A DNA stretch of 62,717 nt, taken from Pseudomonadota bacterium. Its GTDB lineage: Bacteria; Pseudomonadota; Alphaproteobacteria; Rhizobiales; Rhizobiaceae. The stretch covers positions 1 through 62,717 of the forward strand of contig JAEWDP010000005.1 of the NCBI GenBank assembly GCA_023390055.1. Direction: 5' to 3'. Every line of letters starts with the position of its first letter. Positions within the stretch are counted from its first letter, which is position 1. Both the position numbers and the translations under genes were made by a program. A model generated the notes under the pieces. It made no database searches and was not told the origin of the DNA. It saw nothing but the letters and a program-made list of their open reading frames with translations. Positions 35,502-43,410 of this stretch are shown in pieces.

Positions 35502-37556
35502 TCACTCCGTCTTGTCGTGAAGGCTGCTCAACGGCTTCTTCAGCAGCCTTTCGCGCAAAGAGGGATGCACGCCCGAGCGCAAGCCGGTATCACCACCTCC
35601 GAAGAAGCGTTTTCCCGTACCGAAAGGCTCAGGGCGGTTTTCCGGCAATCGCTGAATTGGCGAAGAAGGTTCGCGGACGGCTGCCCGGCCCTCCTGTAGC
35701 TGCGGCCGCGGCAACATGTCGGGGCGGTAAGGTTCCGGCTCAATGGCCTCCGCAATTGTCTGGCTGTCTTCGCCTCGTTCAGGGGCGTTTTCCCGTGCCC
35801 ATCTGTCGAGATCGCACTCGTCTGCAATGACGTCGTCCATGTCGGCGTATTCGGTTTCCGCGCGCTCGAAATTCTGCTTGAAGGTCGTGATGTCAGGTTC
35901 GCTGGACGAGCGCATGCGTGCCACGATATTGCGAAGATCCACGGTGTCGGGTGTTTCCTCACCCTTGTCGAGCACGCCATGGGCCTTGGGAAGATACCTG
36001 TCATCGACACGGGCAAACAGAAGCCGCATCGGCACGGAGATCGCCTCGCCGAAGGCGATCGCTTCGCCGTTTCCGAGCGACGACAGAAAGCTCAGCGTCG
36101 AGATGGACGAGTTCGGGATGGCAGAGCGGATGATCTCCTGGTCGCGGTCATTTGCAAGGCGCATTGCAAACAGTGTCGAGCACTGCGAGAGGATCGTCTG
36201 GTCAAGCTCTCCCGGTCTCTGGGTGATGATGCCGAGGGAAACGCCGTATTTGCGTCCTTCCTTGGCAATGCGTGCAATCGCTTGTCGGGTCGGGAAGAAG
36301 CCACGATCGGGGTCTGCGGGCACATAGCGATGGGCCTCTTCGCAAACGACGAGCATGTGGATTGCGCCATTGCTCCATAATGCGAGCTCAAAGGCCATGC
36401 GGCACAATATGGAAGCAACGGAATTGACGACTTCGGAGGGTATGCCTGAAAGCTGGAACGTGCAGATCGGCCGATCATCCCCGGGTATGCGGAAGATATG
36501 CGCAATCGTCTCCATGATCGTGTCATGGATCGTATTGTTGGAGAACATGAAATGGTAGCGCGGATCGTTGATCGCCGACATGATCCGCATTTTCAGCGCC
36601 CTTAGGAACGGCTTTTCACTGCGACCTTCCAGGCGACCGATACGCTCGTCTATAAGAGCAATCAGGTCGGCCATGCGGTAGGGGACCGGGGTGTCGGCCG
36701 TGATCGAGCTCTTTTCGGTTGCGCGGCGCACAAGGCCCGCATCTCCGCCGCGAAAGGCTCGTTTGGCATCCGGGATCAGGTCTCGCAGGACCTCGAGTTC
36801 TTCCAGGATTGCCGGACGGCCGCGGTAGAGTACCTCCGCAAGCTCTTCCAGTCTCATCAGCCAGAAGGGAAGATCGAGTGTGTCGGTATCGATGACGACT
36901 GCATGGTTCGGGAATGCGGCCGCAAATTCATTATGCGGATCGAGGATAAGAACCCTCAGTTTTGGATCGCTTTCAATGGCCCTGTGCAAGAGGAGGGAGA
37001 CCGTTGTCGACTTGCCGACGCCGGTCGAGCCGACAACAGCGAAGTGCTTCGACAGCATCGAGGGGATATGGATCGCGGCGTCGATGCTCGAATCCTGCGC
37101 CAGTTTGCCGATGATGCAGGTATCATCCTTGCCGGAATCGTAGATGCGCAGGAGATCAGACGCGCGAATGCGGTGTGCGACTGCTCCAAGGTAGGGATAG
37201 CGCGAGATGCCTCCGGAAAATTCCTCGCGACCGTCGGGGCCTATCCTGACCTCGCCTAAGAGTTCCGCCTCGATCTGGAATGCATTGGCGTCATTTTCGC
37301 CCCAGGCGCCAGCATCGGTATGCATTGAATAGGCAAGTGCCACGACACGATTGCGTCCGACCGTTATCGAGATCAGCCGGCCAACCGACCAGAGCTCCGT
37401 CAGATTGGTTGTGCCTTTCTCAGCAACCGCTGCAATCGTCGCTCGCGCACCATTGCAGGAAACGACACGGCCAAGTTGGCGATTGCCAGGCTTTTCCTGA
37501 TCCCGGCGATCCTGCTCGCCGGCCGAAACGGAATGGTGTAGGTCATTATTAAGCAA
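35502..37556 (-). CDS. HerA-like ATPase (DUF87 domain)
   Basis: About 684 residues. The FtsK/HerA-type ATPase core has Walker A GSTGVGKST and Walker B LVVCEEAHRYV, with GRKYGVSLGIITQRPGELDQTILSQCSTLFAMRL as the arginine-sensor region; the C-terminal ~140 residues are charged and Arg/Pro-rich. HerA proteins are hexameric DNA translocases, in archaea and some bacteria paired with the nuclease NurA; none is beside it. No ATG fits; a TTG at 37556 (LLNNDLHHSVS start) with AGGG upstream is my choice, though the frame stays open to 37796. Role in this bacterium is unproven; DNA-end processing or chromosome handling is inferred from the family. Confidence 0.78.
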   Translation of the reverse strand: MLNNDLHHSVSAGEQDRRDQEKPGNRQLGRVVSCNGARATIAAVAEKGTTNLTELWSVGRLISITVGRNRVVALAYSMHTDAGAWGENDANAFQIEAELLGEVRIGPDGREEFSGGISRYPYLGAVAHRIRASDLLRIYDSGKDDTCIIGKLAQDSSIDAAIHIPSMLSKHFAVVGSTGVGKSTTVSLLLHRAIESDPKLRVLILDPHNEFAAAFPNHAVVIDTDTLDLPFWLMRLEELAEVLYRGRPAILEELEVLRDLIPDAKRAFRGGDAGLVRRATEKSSITADTPVPYRMADLIALIDERIGRLEGRSEKPFLRALKMRIMSAINDPRYHFMFSNNTIHDTIMETIAHIFRIPGDDRPICTFQLSGIPSEVVNSVASILCRMAFELALWSNGAIHMLVVCEEAHRYVPADPDRGFFPTRQAIARIAKEGRKYGVSLGIITQRPGELDQTILSQCSTLFAMRLANDRDQEIIRSAIPNSSISTLSFLSSLGNGEAIAFGEAISVPMRLLFARVDDRYLPKAHGVLDKGEETPDTVDLRNIVARMRSSSEPDITTFKQNFERAETEYADMDDVIADECDLDRWARENAPERGEDSQTIAEAIEPEPYRPDMLPRPQLQEGRAAVREPSSPIQRLPENRPEPFGTGKRFFGGGDTGLRSGVHPSLRERLLKKPLSSLHDKTE

Positions 37557-37927
37557 AGCTTGTGCCCTGTCATCGAGTTGCAGAAACGAGACAAACGTAT
37601 CGAGGCCATAGACCAGGCATGAGAGTAGGCCGGATCGGCTTAACAAGTGGTGTAGCAATGCGGGGCCAGACGGCGCCTGAGACTGCCATGACGATTGCAG
37701 ATGACGGTCGTTCATGGCTTCGTCAGTACAAACTCCGTTCAGGTGCGTCGGAAGGTCCTTGCGGCTGGACTGCAAACCGGGGGAAAGCATTTGCAAGGAA
37801 CCATTGTGGGCTGCCTTTCCTTGAACCGGGGCAGTGATACATCCGGTTTCTCACCATTGATGGGCATCATTTTCGCGATTGCATCAAGGCAAGGATATCT
37901 CGTCGGGTAATTTTGGTGCCATTTGCG
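37557..37927. other. Region upstream of the ilv leader
   Basis: 371 bp between the HerA-like gene and the ilvB promoter. The minus strand keeps an open frame into the HerA-like gene, but it lacks family similarity and has no ribosome site; plus-strand ORFs at 37562 and 37695 look like chance. A longer HerA N-terminus here cannot be excluded. Confidence 0.4.
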
Positions 37928-37955
37928 TTGACGCAAAGCAATAATCTGTCTAACA
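37928..37955 (+). promoter_or_regulatory. Probable ilvB promoter
   Basis: TTGACG at 37928-37933 is a good -35; CTAACA at 37950-37955 is a weaker -10 with a 16-bp spacer. The -35 lies inside an inverted repeat TTTGCG-TTGA-CGCAAA (37922-37937), a possible operator. A start point 8-10 nt after the -10 would coincide with the leader-peptide ATG. Confidence 0.45.
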
Positions 37956-37964
37956 CTCTGCCTC

Positions 37965-38021
37965 ATGGCAATCATGAACACACTTATCGTGGTGGGAACG
38001 CGCATGGGCAGGATGGTGTAA
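37965..38021 (+). CDS. ilvB leader peptide
   Basis: An 18-codon ORF encoding MAIMNTLIVVGTRMGRMV. Six residues are branched-chain (Ile3, Leu7, Ile8, Val9, Val10, Val18), the control-codon pattern of an attenuator leader; Ile8-Val9-Val10 are consecutive. It lacks a ribosome binding site (CTCTGCCTC precedes the ATG) and the inferred promoter puts transcription start at or next to the ATG, so it is probably translated from a leaderless mRNA. It overlaps the first arm of the attenuator stem, as expected for translation-coupled attenuation. Confidence 0.75.
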   Translation: MAIMNTLIVVGTRMGRMV

Positions 38022-38079
38022 CCATCCGGCGTTAGCCACCCATGCGCGGAAAGACAGGCTCCTCAAGGGGCCTTTTTTT
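38000..38079 (+). promoter_or_regulatory. ilvB attenuator: pause hairpin plus terminator
   Basis: The 5' part folds into a long hairpin: GCGCATGGG (38000-38008) pairs with CCCATGCGC (38039-38047) and, inside, GGATGG with CCATCC. A terminator follows: AGGCTCC-TCAA-GGGGCCT with a T7 run at 38073-38079. The first arm lies in the last codons of the leader peptide. Ribosome stalling at its Ile/Leu/Val codons would disrupt the first hairpin. I could not identify a clear competing antiterminator pairing by eye, so the switching mechanism is inferred. Confidence 0.75.
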
Positions 38080-38124
38080 ATGCCACGATCATGAAACAGC
38101 AGACAGCAGCGGACGGACCAGGAA

Positions 38125-39903
38125 ATGACAGACAGCAACAATCAGATGACGGGCGCGGAGATCGTTCTGAAAGCGCTGAAGGATAACGGCGTTGAACACA
38201 TCTTCGGTTATCCGGGCGGCGCGGTGCTGCCGATCTATGACGAGATCTTCCAGCAGGAAGAAATCCAGCACATTCTCGTGCGCCACGAGCAGGGCGCCGG
38301 CCATGCGGCTGAAGGCTACGCCCGCTCGACCGGCAAGGTTGGTGTCATGCTGGTCACCTCCGGGCCAGGTGCGACCAATGCCGTGACGCCATTGCAGGAC
38401 GCCTTGATGGATTCCATTCCGCTTGTCTGTATTTCGGGACAGGTTCCAACCACATTGATAGGCTCGGACGCGTTCCAGGAATGCGATACCGTCGGCATCA
38501 CCCGGCCGTGCACGAAGCATAACTGGCTGGTCAAGGACGTGAACGAACTGGCCAGCATCATCCACGAGGCGTTTCGAATTGCGCAGACCGGCCGCCCGGG
38601 CCCTGTCGTCGTCGATGTTCCGAAAGACATCCAGTTTGCAACCGGGACGTATACACCCCCGGGTGAAGTTCCGGCTAACCAGAGCTACAAGCCAAAGCTG
38701 CAGGGCGATCTCAACGCAATCCAGGCTGCTGTCGAGTTGATGGCAACGGCGAAGCGGCCGGTTCTTTATACCGGTGGTGGTGTCGTCAATTCGGGGCCGG
38801 AAGCCTCGCGGCTGTTGCGCGAACTGGTCGAATTGAGCGATTTCCCGATCACCTCGACCCTCATGGGGCTTGGCGCCTATCCGGCATCCGGCAAGAACTG
38901 GCTTGGAATGCTGGGCATGCACGGTTCTTACGAGGCCAATATGGCCATGCATGATTGTGATGTCATGGTTTGTATCGGCGCGCGCTTTGACGATCGTATC
39001 ACGGGACGCCTGAACGCGTTTTCGCCAAATTCCCGCAAGATCCAGATCGATGTCGACCCTTCCTCGATCAACAAGAATGTCCGTGTCGACATTCCGATCA
39101 TCGGTGATGTCGGACAGGTTCTTGAAGATATGGTCCGCCTTTGGCGGGCGTTGCCCAAAGCACCGGCAAAGACCCAGACACAGGATTGGTGGGACGATAT
39201 CGAGCGTTGGCGCGGCCGCAATTCCTTTGCCTATAAGCCGTCGCAAGACGTCATCATGCCGCAATATGCAATCCAGCGGCTCTACGAACTGTCGAAGGGC
39301 AGGGACACCTACATCACGACCGAAGTCGGACAACATCAGATGTGGGCGGCGCAATTCTTCGGTTTCGAAGAGCCGAACCGGTGGATGACCTCCGGTGGCC
39401 TCGGTACAATGGGTTACGGCTTTCCGGCGGCTGTCGGTGTCCAGGTGGCGCACCCCGACAGCCTCGTCATCGATATTGCCGGTGATGCCTCCATTCAGAT
39501 GTGCATCCAGGAGATGTCGACGGCCGTCCAGTACAATCTTCCGGTCAAGATCTTCATCCTGAACAACCAGTATATGGGGATGGTTCGCCAGTGGCAGCAA
39601 CTCCTGCATGGCAACCGGCTGTCGAACTCCTACACCGAGGCGATGCCGGACTTCGTCAAGCTGGCCGAAGCTTATGGTGGCGTCGGCATGTTCTGCGATG
39701 ACCCGAAAGAGCTGGATGACAAGATAGAGGAGATGATCGCAGTGAAGAAACCCGTGATCTTCGACTGCCGCGTTGCAAATCTCGCCAATTGCTTCCCGAT
39801 GATCCCTTCAGGCAAGGCACATAACGAAATGCTGTTGCCTGATGAGGCGACCGACGAAGTCGTTGCCAATGCCATTGACGCCAAGGGGCGACAACTCGTC
39901 TGA
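38125..39903 (+). CDS. ilvB: Acetolactate synthase large subunit
   Basis: 592 residues. This thiamine-diphosphate enzyme joins two pyruvates, or pyruvate and 2-oxobutyrate, in the first common step of Val, Leu and Ile synthesis. Features: the N-terminal VFGYPGGAVLPIYDEI region, HEQGAGHAAEGYARSTGKVGV with the catalytic glutamate just before HEQGA, the central FAD-linked stretch, and GDASIQMCIQEMSTAVQYNLPVKIFILNNQYMGM for thiamine diphosphate. It is preceded by a leader peptide and attenuator and followed after 48 bp by ilvN. Confidence 0.96.
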   Translation: MTDSNNQMTGAEIVLKALKDNGVEHIFGYPGGAVLPIYDEIFQQEEIQHILVRHEQGAGHAAEGYARSTGKVGVMLVTSGPGATNAVTPLQDALMDSIPLVCISGQVPTTLIGSDAFQECDTVGITRPCTKHNWLVKDVNELASIIHEAFRIAQTGRPGPVVVDVPKDIQFATGTYTPPGEVPANQSYKPKLQGDLNAIQAAVELMATAKRPVLYTGGGVVNSGPEASRLLRELVELSDFPITSTLMGLGAYPASGKNWLGMLGMHGSYEANMAMHDCDVMVCIGARFDDRITGRLNAFSPNSRKIQIDVDPSSINKNVRVDIPIIGDVGQVLEDMVRLWRALPKAPAKTQTQDWWDDIERWRGRNSFAYKPSQDVIMPQYAIQRLYELSKGRDTYITTEVGQHQMWAAQFFGFEEPNRWMTSGGLGTMGYGFPAAVGVQVAHPDSLVIDIAGDASIQMCIQEMSTAVQYNLPVKIFILNNQYMGMVRQWQQLLHGNRLSNSYTEAMPDFVKLAEAYGGVGMFCDDPKELDDKIEEMIAVKKPVIFDCRVANLANCFPMIPSGKAHNEMLLPDEATDEVVANAIDAKGRQLV

Positions 39904-39951
39904 GTGAAGTGAACATCTTAAAGTCATTCCTGAAATAATGGATATAAACCC

Positions 39952-40524
39952 ATGAATGCCCATCAACTACCTACCGGTTCGGCCTATTTCATCTCGCCGG
40001 AGACGGCAATGGCAGAAAGCCATACGCTTTCGGTCCTCGTCAGTAATGAACCGGGCGTCCTTGCCCGGGTCATCGGTCTGTTTTCCGGCCGCGGCTACAA
40101 TATCGAAAGTCTGACGGTTTCGGAGACCGAGCATGAATCGCATCTCTCGCGTATCACGATTGTCACGCGAGGAACGCCGATCGTGCTCGAGCAGATCAAG
40201 GCGCAACTGGAGCGCATCGTGCCCGTCCATAGGGTCGTTGACCTGACGGTTCGTGCACGGGATCTCGGACAGGAGCGACCGATCGAGCGCGAAGTGGCGT
40301 TGATCAAGGTTGTCGGGTCTGGTGAACACCGGGCAGAGACATTGCGTCTTGCTGATGCCTTCCAGGCAAAGGTGGTCGATGCGACCGTGGAACATTTCAT
40401 ACTGGAAATGACTGGAAAGTCGGCAAAGATCGACCAGTTCATCGCGATCTTGAAGCCGCTCGGTCTGATTGAGATATGCCGCACTGGCATCGCGGCGATG
40501 AACCGCGGTCCGCAGGGAATGTAG
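39952..40524 (+). CDS. ilvN: Acetolactate synthase small (regulatory) subunit
   Basis: 190 residues. The N-terminal ACT domain SHTLSVLVSNEPGVLARVIGLFSGRGYNIESLTVSE binds valine and mediates feedback inhibition; a second ACT-like domain follows (VALIKVVGSGEHRAETLRLADAF). Its length matches the IlvN/IlvH type with an N-terminal extension of about 15 residues. It sits 48 bp after ilvB and is very likely in the same operon under the attenuator. Confidence 0.95.
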   Translation: MNAHQLPTGSAYFISPETAMAESHTLSVLVSNEPGVLARVIGLFSGRGYNIESLTVSETEHESHLSRITIVTRGTPIVLEQIKAQLERIVPVHRVVDLTVRARDLGQERPIEREVALIKVVGSGEHRAETLRLADAFQAKVVDATVEHFILEMTGKSAKIDQFIAILKPLGLIEICRTGIAAMNRGPQGM

Positions 40525-40536
40525 CGTGCGAGAAAG

Positions 40537-40564
40537 GCCGCTTGTTCAGATCATCTCAAGCGGC
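40537..40564. terminator. Stem-loop between ilvN and aldo/keto reductase
   Basis: GCCGCTTG and CAAGCGGC pair perfectly around a 12-nt loop; the right arm contains the last codons of the convergent aldo/keto reductase gene. Flanking AGAAAG and CTTTC can extend the stem. It probably ends both transcripts. Confidence 0.55.
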
Positions 40565-41394
40565 ATCTTTCGGTCGGGCGGGGGAAAGGCCTTGTCAAGG
40601 ACTGCAAGGTCTTCGTCCGTCAACTCGATCTCGGCGGCCTGGCGGTTTTCGGTGATACGTTGGGCATGCGATGATTTCGGGATGGCGATGACGCCGTCCC
40701 GTTCCATGAGAAAGGCAAGAGCCACCTGAGCGGGGGTTGCCTGGTAGGCCTTGGCAATGTGGACCAGGCTTTCGTTGTGGACGAGGCTTCCCTGCTCGAT
40801 GGGCGAATAGGCCATGATCGCTATCTTTCGTTCCTGGCACCAGGGTAGCAGGTCATGCTCTATGCCTCGACGTGACAGATTGTAGAGCACCTGGTTGGCC
40901 ACGCAGTTGGCGCCTTCCGGAAGGTCCAGAAGCTCCCGCATGTCATCGATGTCGAAGTTGGACACACCCCAGGCGCCGATCTTGCCCTGCAGGCGCAACT
41001 CTTCGAAGGCATCGACCGTTTCACCGAGCGGGTGGCTACCGCGCCAGTGAAGGAGATAAAGATCGATGTTATCAACCTTTAACCGCTTGAGACTGCGTTC
41101 GCAGGCCGCAATGGCACCGCTGCGACTTGCATTCCATGGATAGACCTTGCTGACGACGAAAACATCATCATGCCGACCGGCGATCGCCTTGCCGACAAGC
41201 TCCTCGGCCAGCCCATCCCCATACATTTCCGCCGTATCGACAAGCGTTAGGCCAGCGTCAAACCCGCACTTCAACGCTTCAACTTCTTGGGTGGCCTTGC
41301 GCGGATCTTCACCCATCTGCCAGGTGCCGAGCCCAAGAGCCGGCACGACCGTGTTGCTTCCAAGGGTAACAGTGGGAAGACGATCGTCATTCAT
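40546..41394 (-). CDS. Aldo/keto reductase
   Basis: 282-residue TIM-barrel NADPH-dependent reductase. Visible parts: VPALGLGTWQMGEDP, the catalytic Asp-Tyr region LVDTAEMYGDGLAEELVGKAI, FVVSKVYPWNASR (Lys), LYLLHWRGSHPLGETV (His), WGVSNFDI and IPKSSHAQRITENRQA for the cofactor. It belongs to the broad YdhF/2,5-diketogluconate reductase-like group; substrate unknown. The ATG at 41394 (MNDDRLPTV) follows AAAAGGAA; an in-frame upstream ORF extension has no family support. Divergent from the LysE exporter gene. Confidence 0.9.
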   Translation of the reverse strand: MNDDRLPTVTLGSNTVVPALGLGTWQMGEDPRKATQEVEALKCGFDAGLTLVDTAEMYGDGLAEELVGKAIAGRHDDVFVVSKVYPWNASRSGAIAACERSLKRLKVDNIDLYLLHWRGSHPLGETVDAFEELRLQGKIGAWGVSNFDIDDMRELLDLPEGANCVANQVLYNLSRRGIEHDLLPWCQERKIAIMAYSPIEQGSLVHNESLVHIAKAYQATPAQVALAFLMERDGVIAIPKSSHAQRITENRQAAEIELTDEDLAVLDKAFPPPDRKMPLEMI

Positions 41395-41556
41395 ATGAGT
41401 GGTTCCTTTTGCAGGTATTGCAAGATAAAACGTCCAGCGGCCGTGCCAAGGTCGCCGGAAGCGCGCATTGATCAGCCCAGTCTGGCATGCAGTCAACCGG
41501 GCCCGCGGGACGGGGTCAGCAATAATCACCATCAATTATCGAACCTGGGAGAATAC

Positions 41557-42150
41557 ATGCCGCTGGAGACATTCGTGGCCCTCACGCTGTTTGCCTTCAC
41601 AACATCGATAACGCCCGGGCCCAACAACATGATGCTGTTTGCATCAGGGGTCAATTTCGGGTTTCGTCGGACGATCCCGCACATGCTGGGGATAGGGGCC
41701 GGTTTCCTGTCCCTATTGATTGGTGTCGGACTTGGCCTTGGGGCATTGATGCAGACCGTACCGATCCTTTATACCTTTTTGAAATTTGCCGGAGGGCTCT
41801 ATCTGATCTGGATTGCCTGGAAGATCGGGACATCGCGCAGCCTGTCGCAGGCGGATACGAGCGCCAGGCCCATGACCATTTTCGAGGCGGCGGCCTTCCA
41901 GTGGGTCAATCCGAAGGCCTGGGTGATGGCGGTGACCGCAATGGCAACCTACACCAATCCCGCCTATTACGTTCCAACGGTTCTCCTGGTTGGTGGCGCC
42001 TTCGCTCTGGTGAACCTGCCGAGTGTCTCTACCTGGGCAGGCTTTGGATCGGCCTTGCGCGACTGGCTCGCCGTTCCTGTTCGTCTGAAATGGTTCAATA
42101 TCACGATGGCCATACTTCTGGTGGTCAGCCTTTGGCCAATGCTGCGCTGA
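41557..42150 (+). CDS. LysE family amino acid exporter
   Basis: 197-residue inner-membrane protein of the LysE/RhtB superfamily, which export amino acids or related small molecules. Features: the N-terminal FTTSITPGPNNMMLFASGVNFGFRR, then six or so hydrophobic helices, AAFQWVNPKAWVM and RLKWFNITMAILLVVSLWPML. The ATG at 41557 follows GGGAGAATAC. It is divergent from the aldo/keto reductase gene. Substrate is not predictable; export of a metabolite or a toxic analogue is the usual role. Confidence 0.9.
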   Translation: MPLETFVALTLFAFTTSITPGPNNMMLFASGVNFGFRRTIPHMLGIGAGFLSLLIGVGLGLGALMQTVPILYTFLKFAGGLYLIWIAWKIGTSRSLSQADTSARPMTIFEAAAFQWVNPKAWVMAVTAMATYTNPAYYVPTVLLVGGAFALVNLPSVSTWAGFGSALRDWLAVPVRLKWFNITMAILLVVSLWPMLR

Positions 42151-42285
42151 AGGCACCGCCGCAAGGCGCAACAATGCAAGTTGTGATCAGAGAAACTGGT
42201 TCTGCGCAGCGGCAGCCCACAGGCATTGCGGCTCTTCCGGCTATTTGACCTTGCCCAAACTTGCCGAATCCTGCGAAGAGAGGCA

Positions 42286-43410
42286 ATGGAATTTGCCCCG
42301 CAACAGGATGAGGCCCTGAAGGCCGTTTCGCGCTGGCTGAAAGACGGTCGCCAACGGGTCTTTCGGTTGTTTGGTTATGCCGGTACCGGAAAGACCACGC
42401 TTGCAAAACACTTTGCCGAGCACGTCGACGGCGATGTTCTGTTTGCAGCTTTCACCGGCAAGGCGGCACAGGTTCTGCGCTCACGCGGTGCCCGCAATGC
42501 AAAGACCATTCACTCCCTGATCTACCGGCCCCGGGGCGAAGAGGCTGTTGAAGACGAAGAGACGGGCAAGACATCCATTTCGCCAATGTTTTCGGTAAAC
42601 CGGCAAAGTCCTGTCGCCAAGGCAGCGCTGATCGTCATCGACGAATGCTCCATGGTTGATGAGCAACTTGGGCGCGATCTCTTGAGTTTTGGAACGCCAA
42701 TCCTCGTCTTGGGCGATCCCGGGCAATTACCACCCGTTTCGGGCGGTGGTTTCTTCACCGAACATGAACCTGATTATCTTTTGACCGACATCCATCGGCA
42801 AGCGCGCGATAATCCGATCATCCAGCTTGCAATGGACGTCCGCGATGGCAGGGAGTTCACGTATGGGGACTACGGAAGCGCAAAGGTGATCTCCCGTAAT
42901 GAAGTCAACCAGGCACTTGTGCTTGAGGCCGATCAGGTTCTGGTCGGGACCAACAGAACCCGCAAGCGTTATAATCAGAGGCTACGGGAACTGAAAGGCT
43001 TCACGACCGAGTATCCCCAGTCGGGTGACAAACTCGTCTGCCTTAGAAACGACCAGGTAAAGGGTTTGCTGAACGGCTCGCTCTGGCAGGTCATGAGTTC
43101 GTCGCGCGAAACAGTGAAGCCCGGCATCAACCTGATGATCCGTCCCGAAGACGATGACATGGATCGCGGTGCGGCCAAGATCAAGCTTTTGAAAGCTGCC
43201 TTTGAAAGCGAGGATGAAATCCCCTGGACGACACGCAAGCGCTATGATGATTTCGATTTCGGCTACGCCCTGACCGTACACAAGGCGCAGGGGTCGCAGT
43301 GGAACAATGTCGTTCTGTTCGACGAAAGCTTTGCATTTAGAGACAGTCGCGAACGCTGGCTCTATACGGCCATCACCCGCGCTGCCGAAACACTCACTAT
43401 CGTCCGCTAG
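42286..43410 (+). CDS. RecD-like ATP-dependent DNA helicase
   Basis: 374-residue SF1B-type helicase with Walker A FGYAGTGKTTLA, Walker B LIVIDECSMVDEQL, GDPGQLPPVSG, DQVLVGTNRTRKRYN and the late motifs ALTVHKAQGSQWNNV and YTAITRAAETL. Length matches stand-alone RecD2/Pif-like ATPases in alphaproteobacteria; there is no RecBC-type partner here. The start at 42286 (MEFAPQQDEAL) follows GAAGAGAGG; the upstream in-frame ATG at 42226 lacks that site. Its 3' end overlaps the convergent RhtX-like gene by 4 bp. The biological role is unknown. Confidence 0.88.
   Translation: MEFAPQQDEALKAVSRWLKDGRQRVFRLFGYAGTGKTTLAKHFAEHVDGDVLFAAFTGKAAQVLRSRGARNAKTIHSLIYRPRGEEAVEDEETGKTSISPMFSVNRQSPVAKAALIVIDECSMVDEQLGRDLLSFGTPILVLGDPGQLPPVSGGGFFTEHEPDYLLTDIHRQARDNPIIQLAMDVRDGREFTYGDYGSAKVISRNEVNQALVLEADQVLVGTNRTRKRYNQRLRELKGFTTEYPQSGDKLVCLRNDQVKGLLNGSLWQVMSSSRETVKPGINLMIRPEDDDMDRGAAKIKLLKAAFESEDEIPWTTRKRYDDFDFGYALTVHKAQGSQWNNVVLFDESFAFRDSRERWLYTAITRAAETLTIVR

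Noticed and set aside
37965..38079. Leader RNA considered as a riboswitch
   Set aside because: No known riboswitch core was seen; the branched-chain codons and terminator point to attenuation instead.
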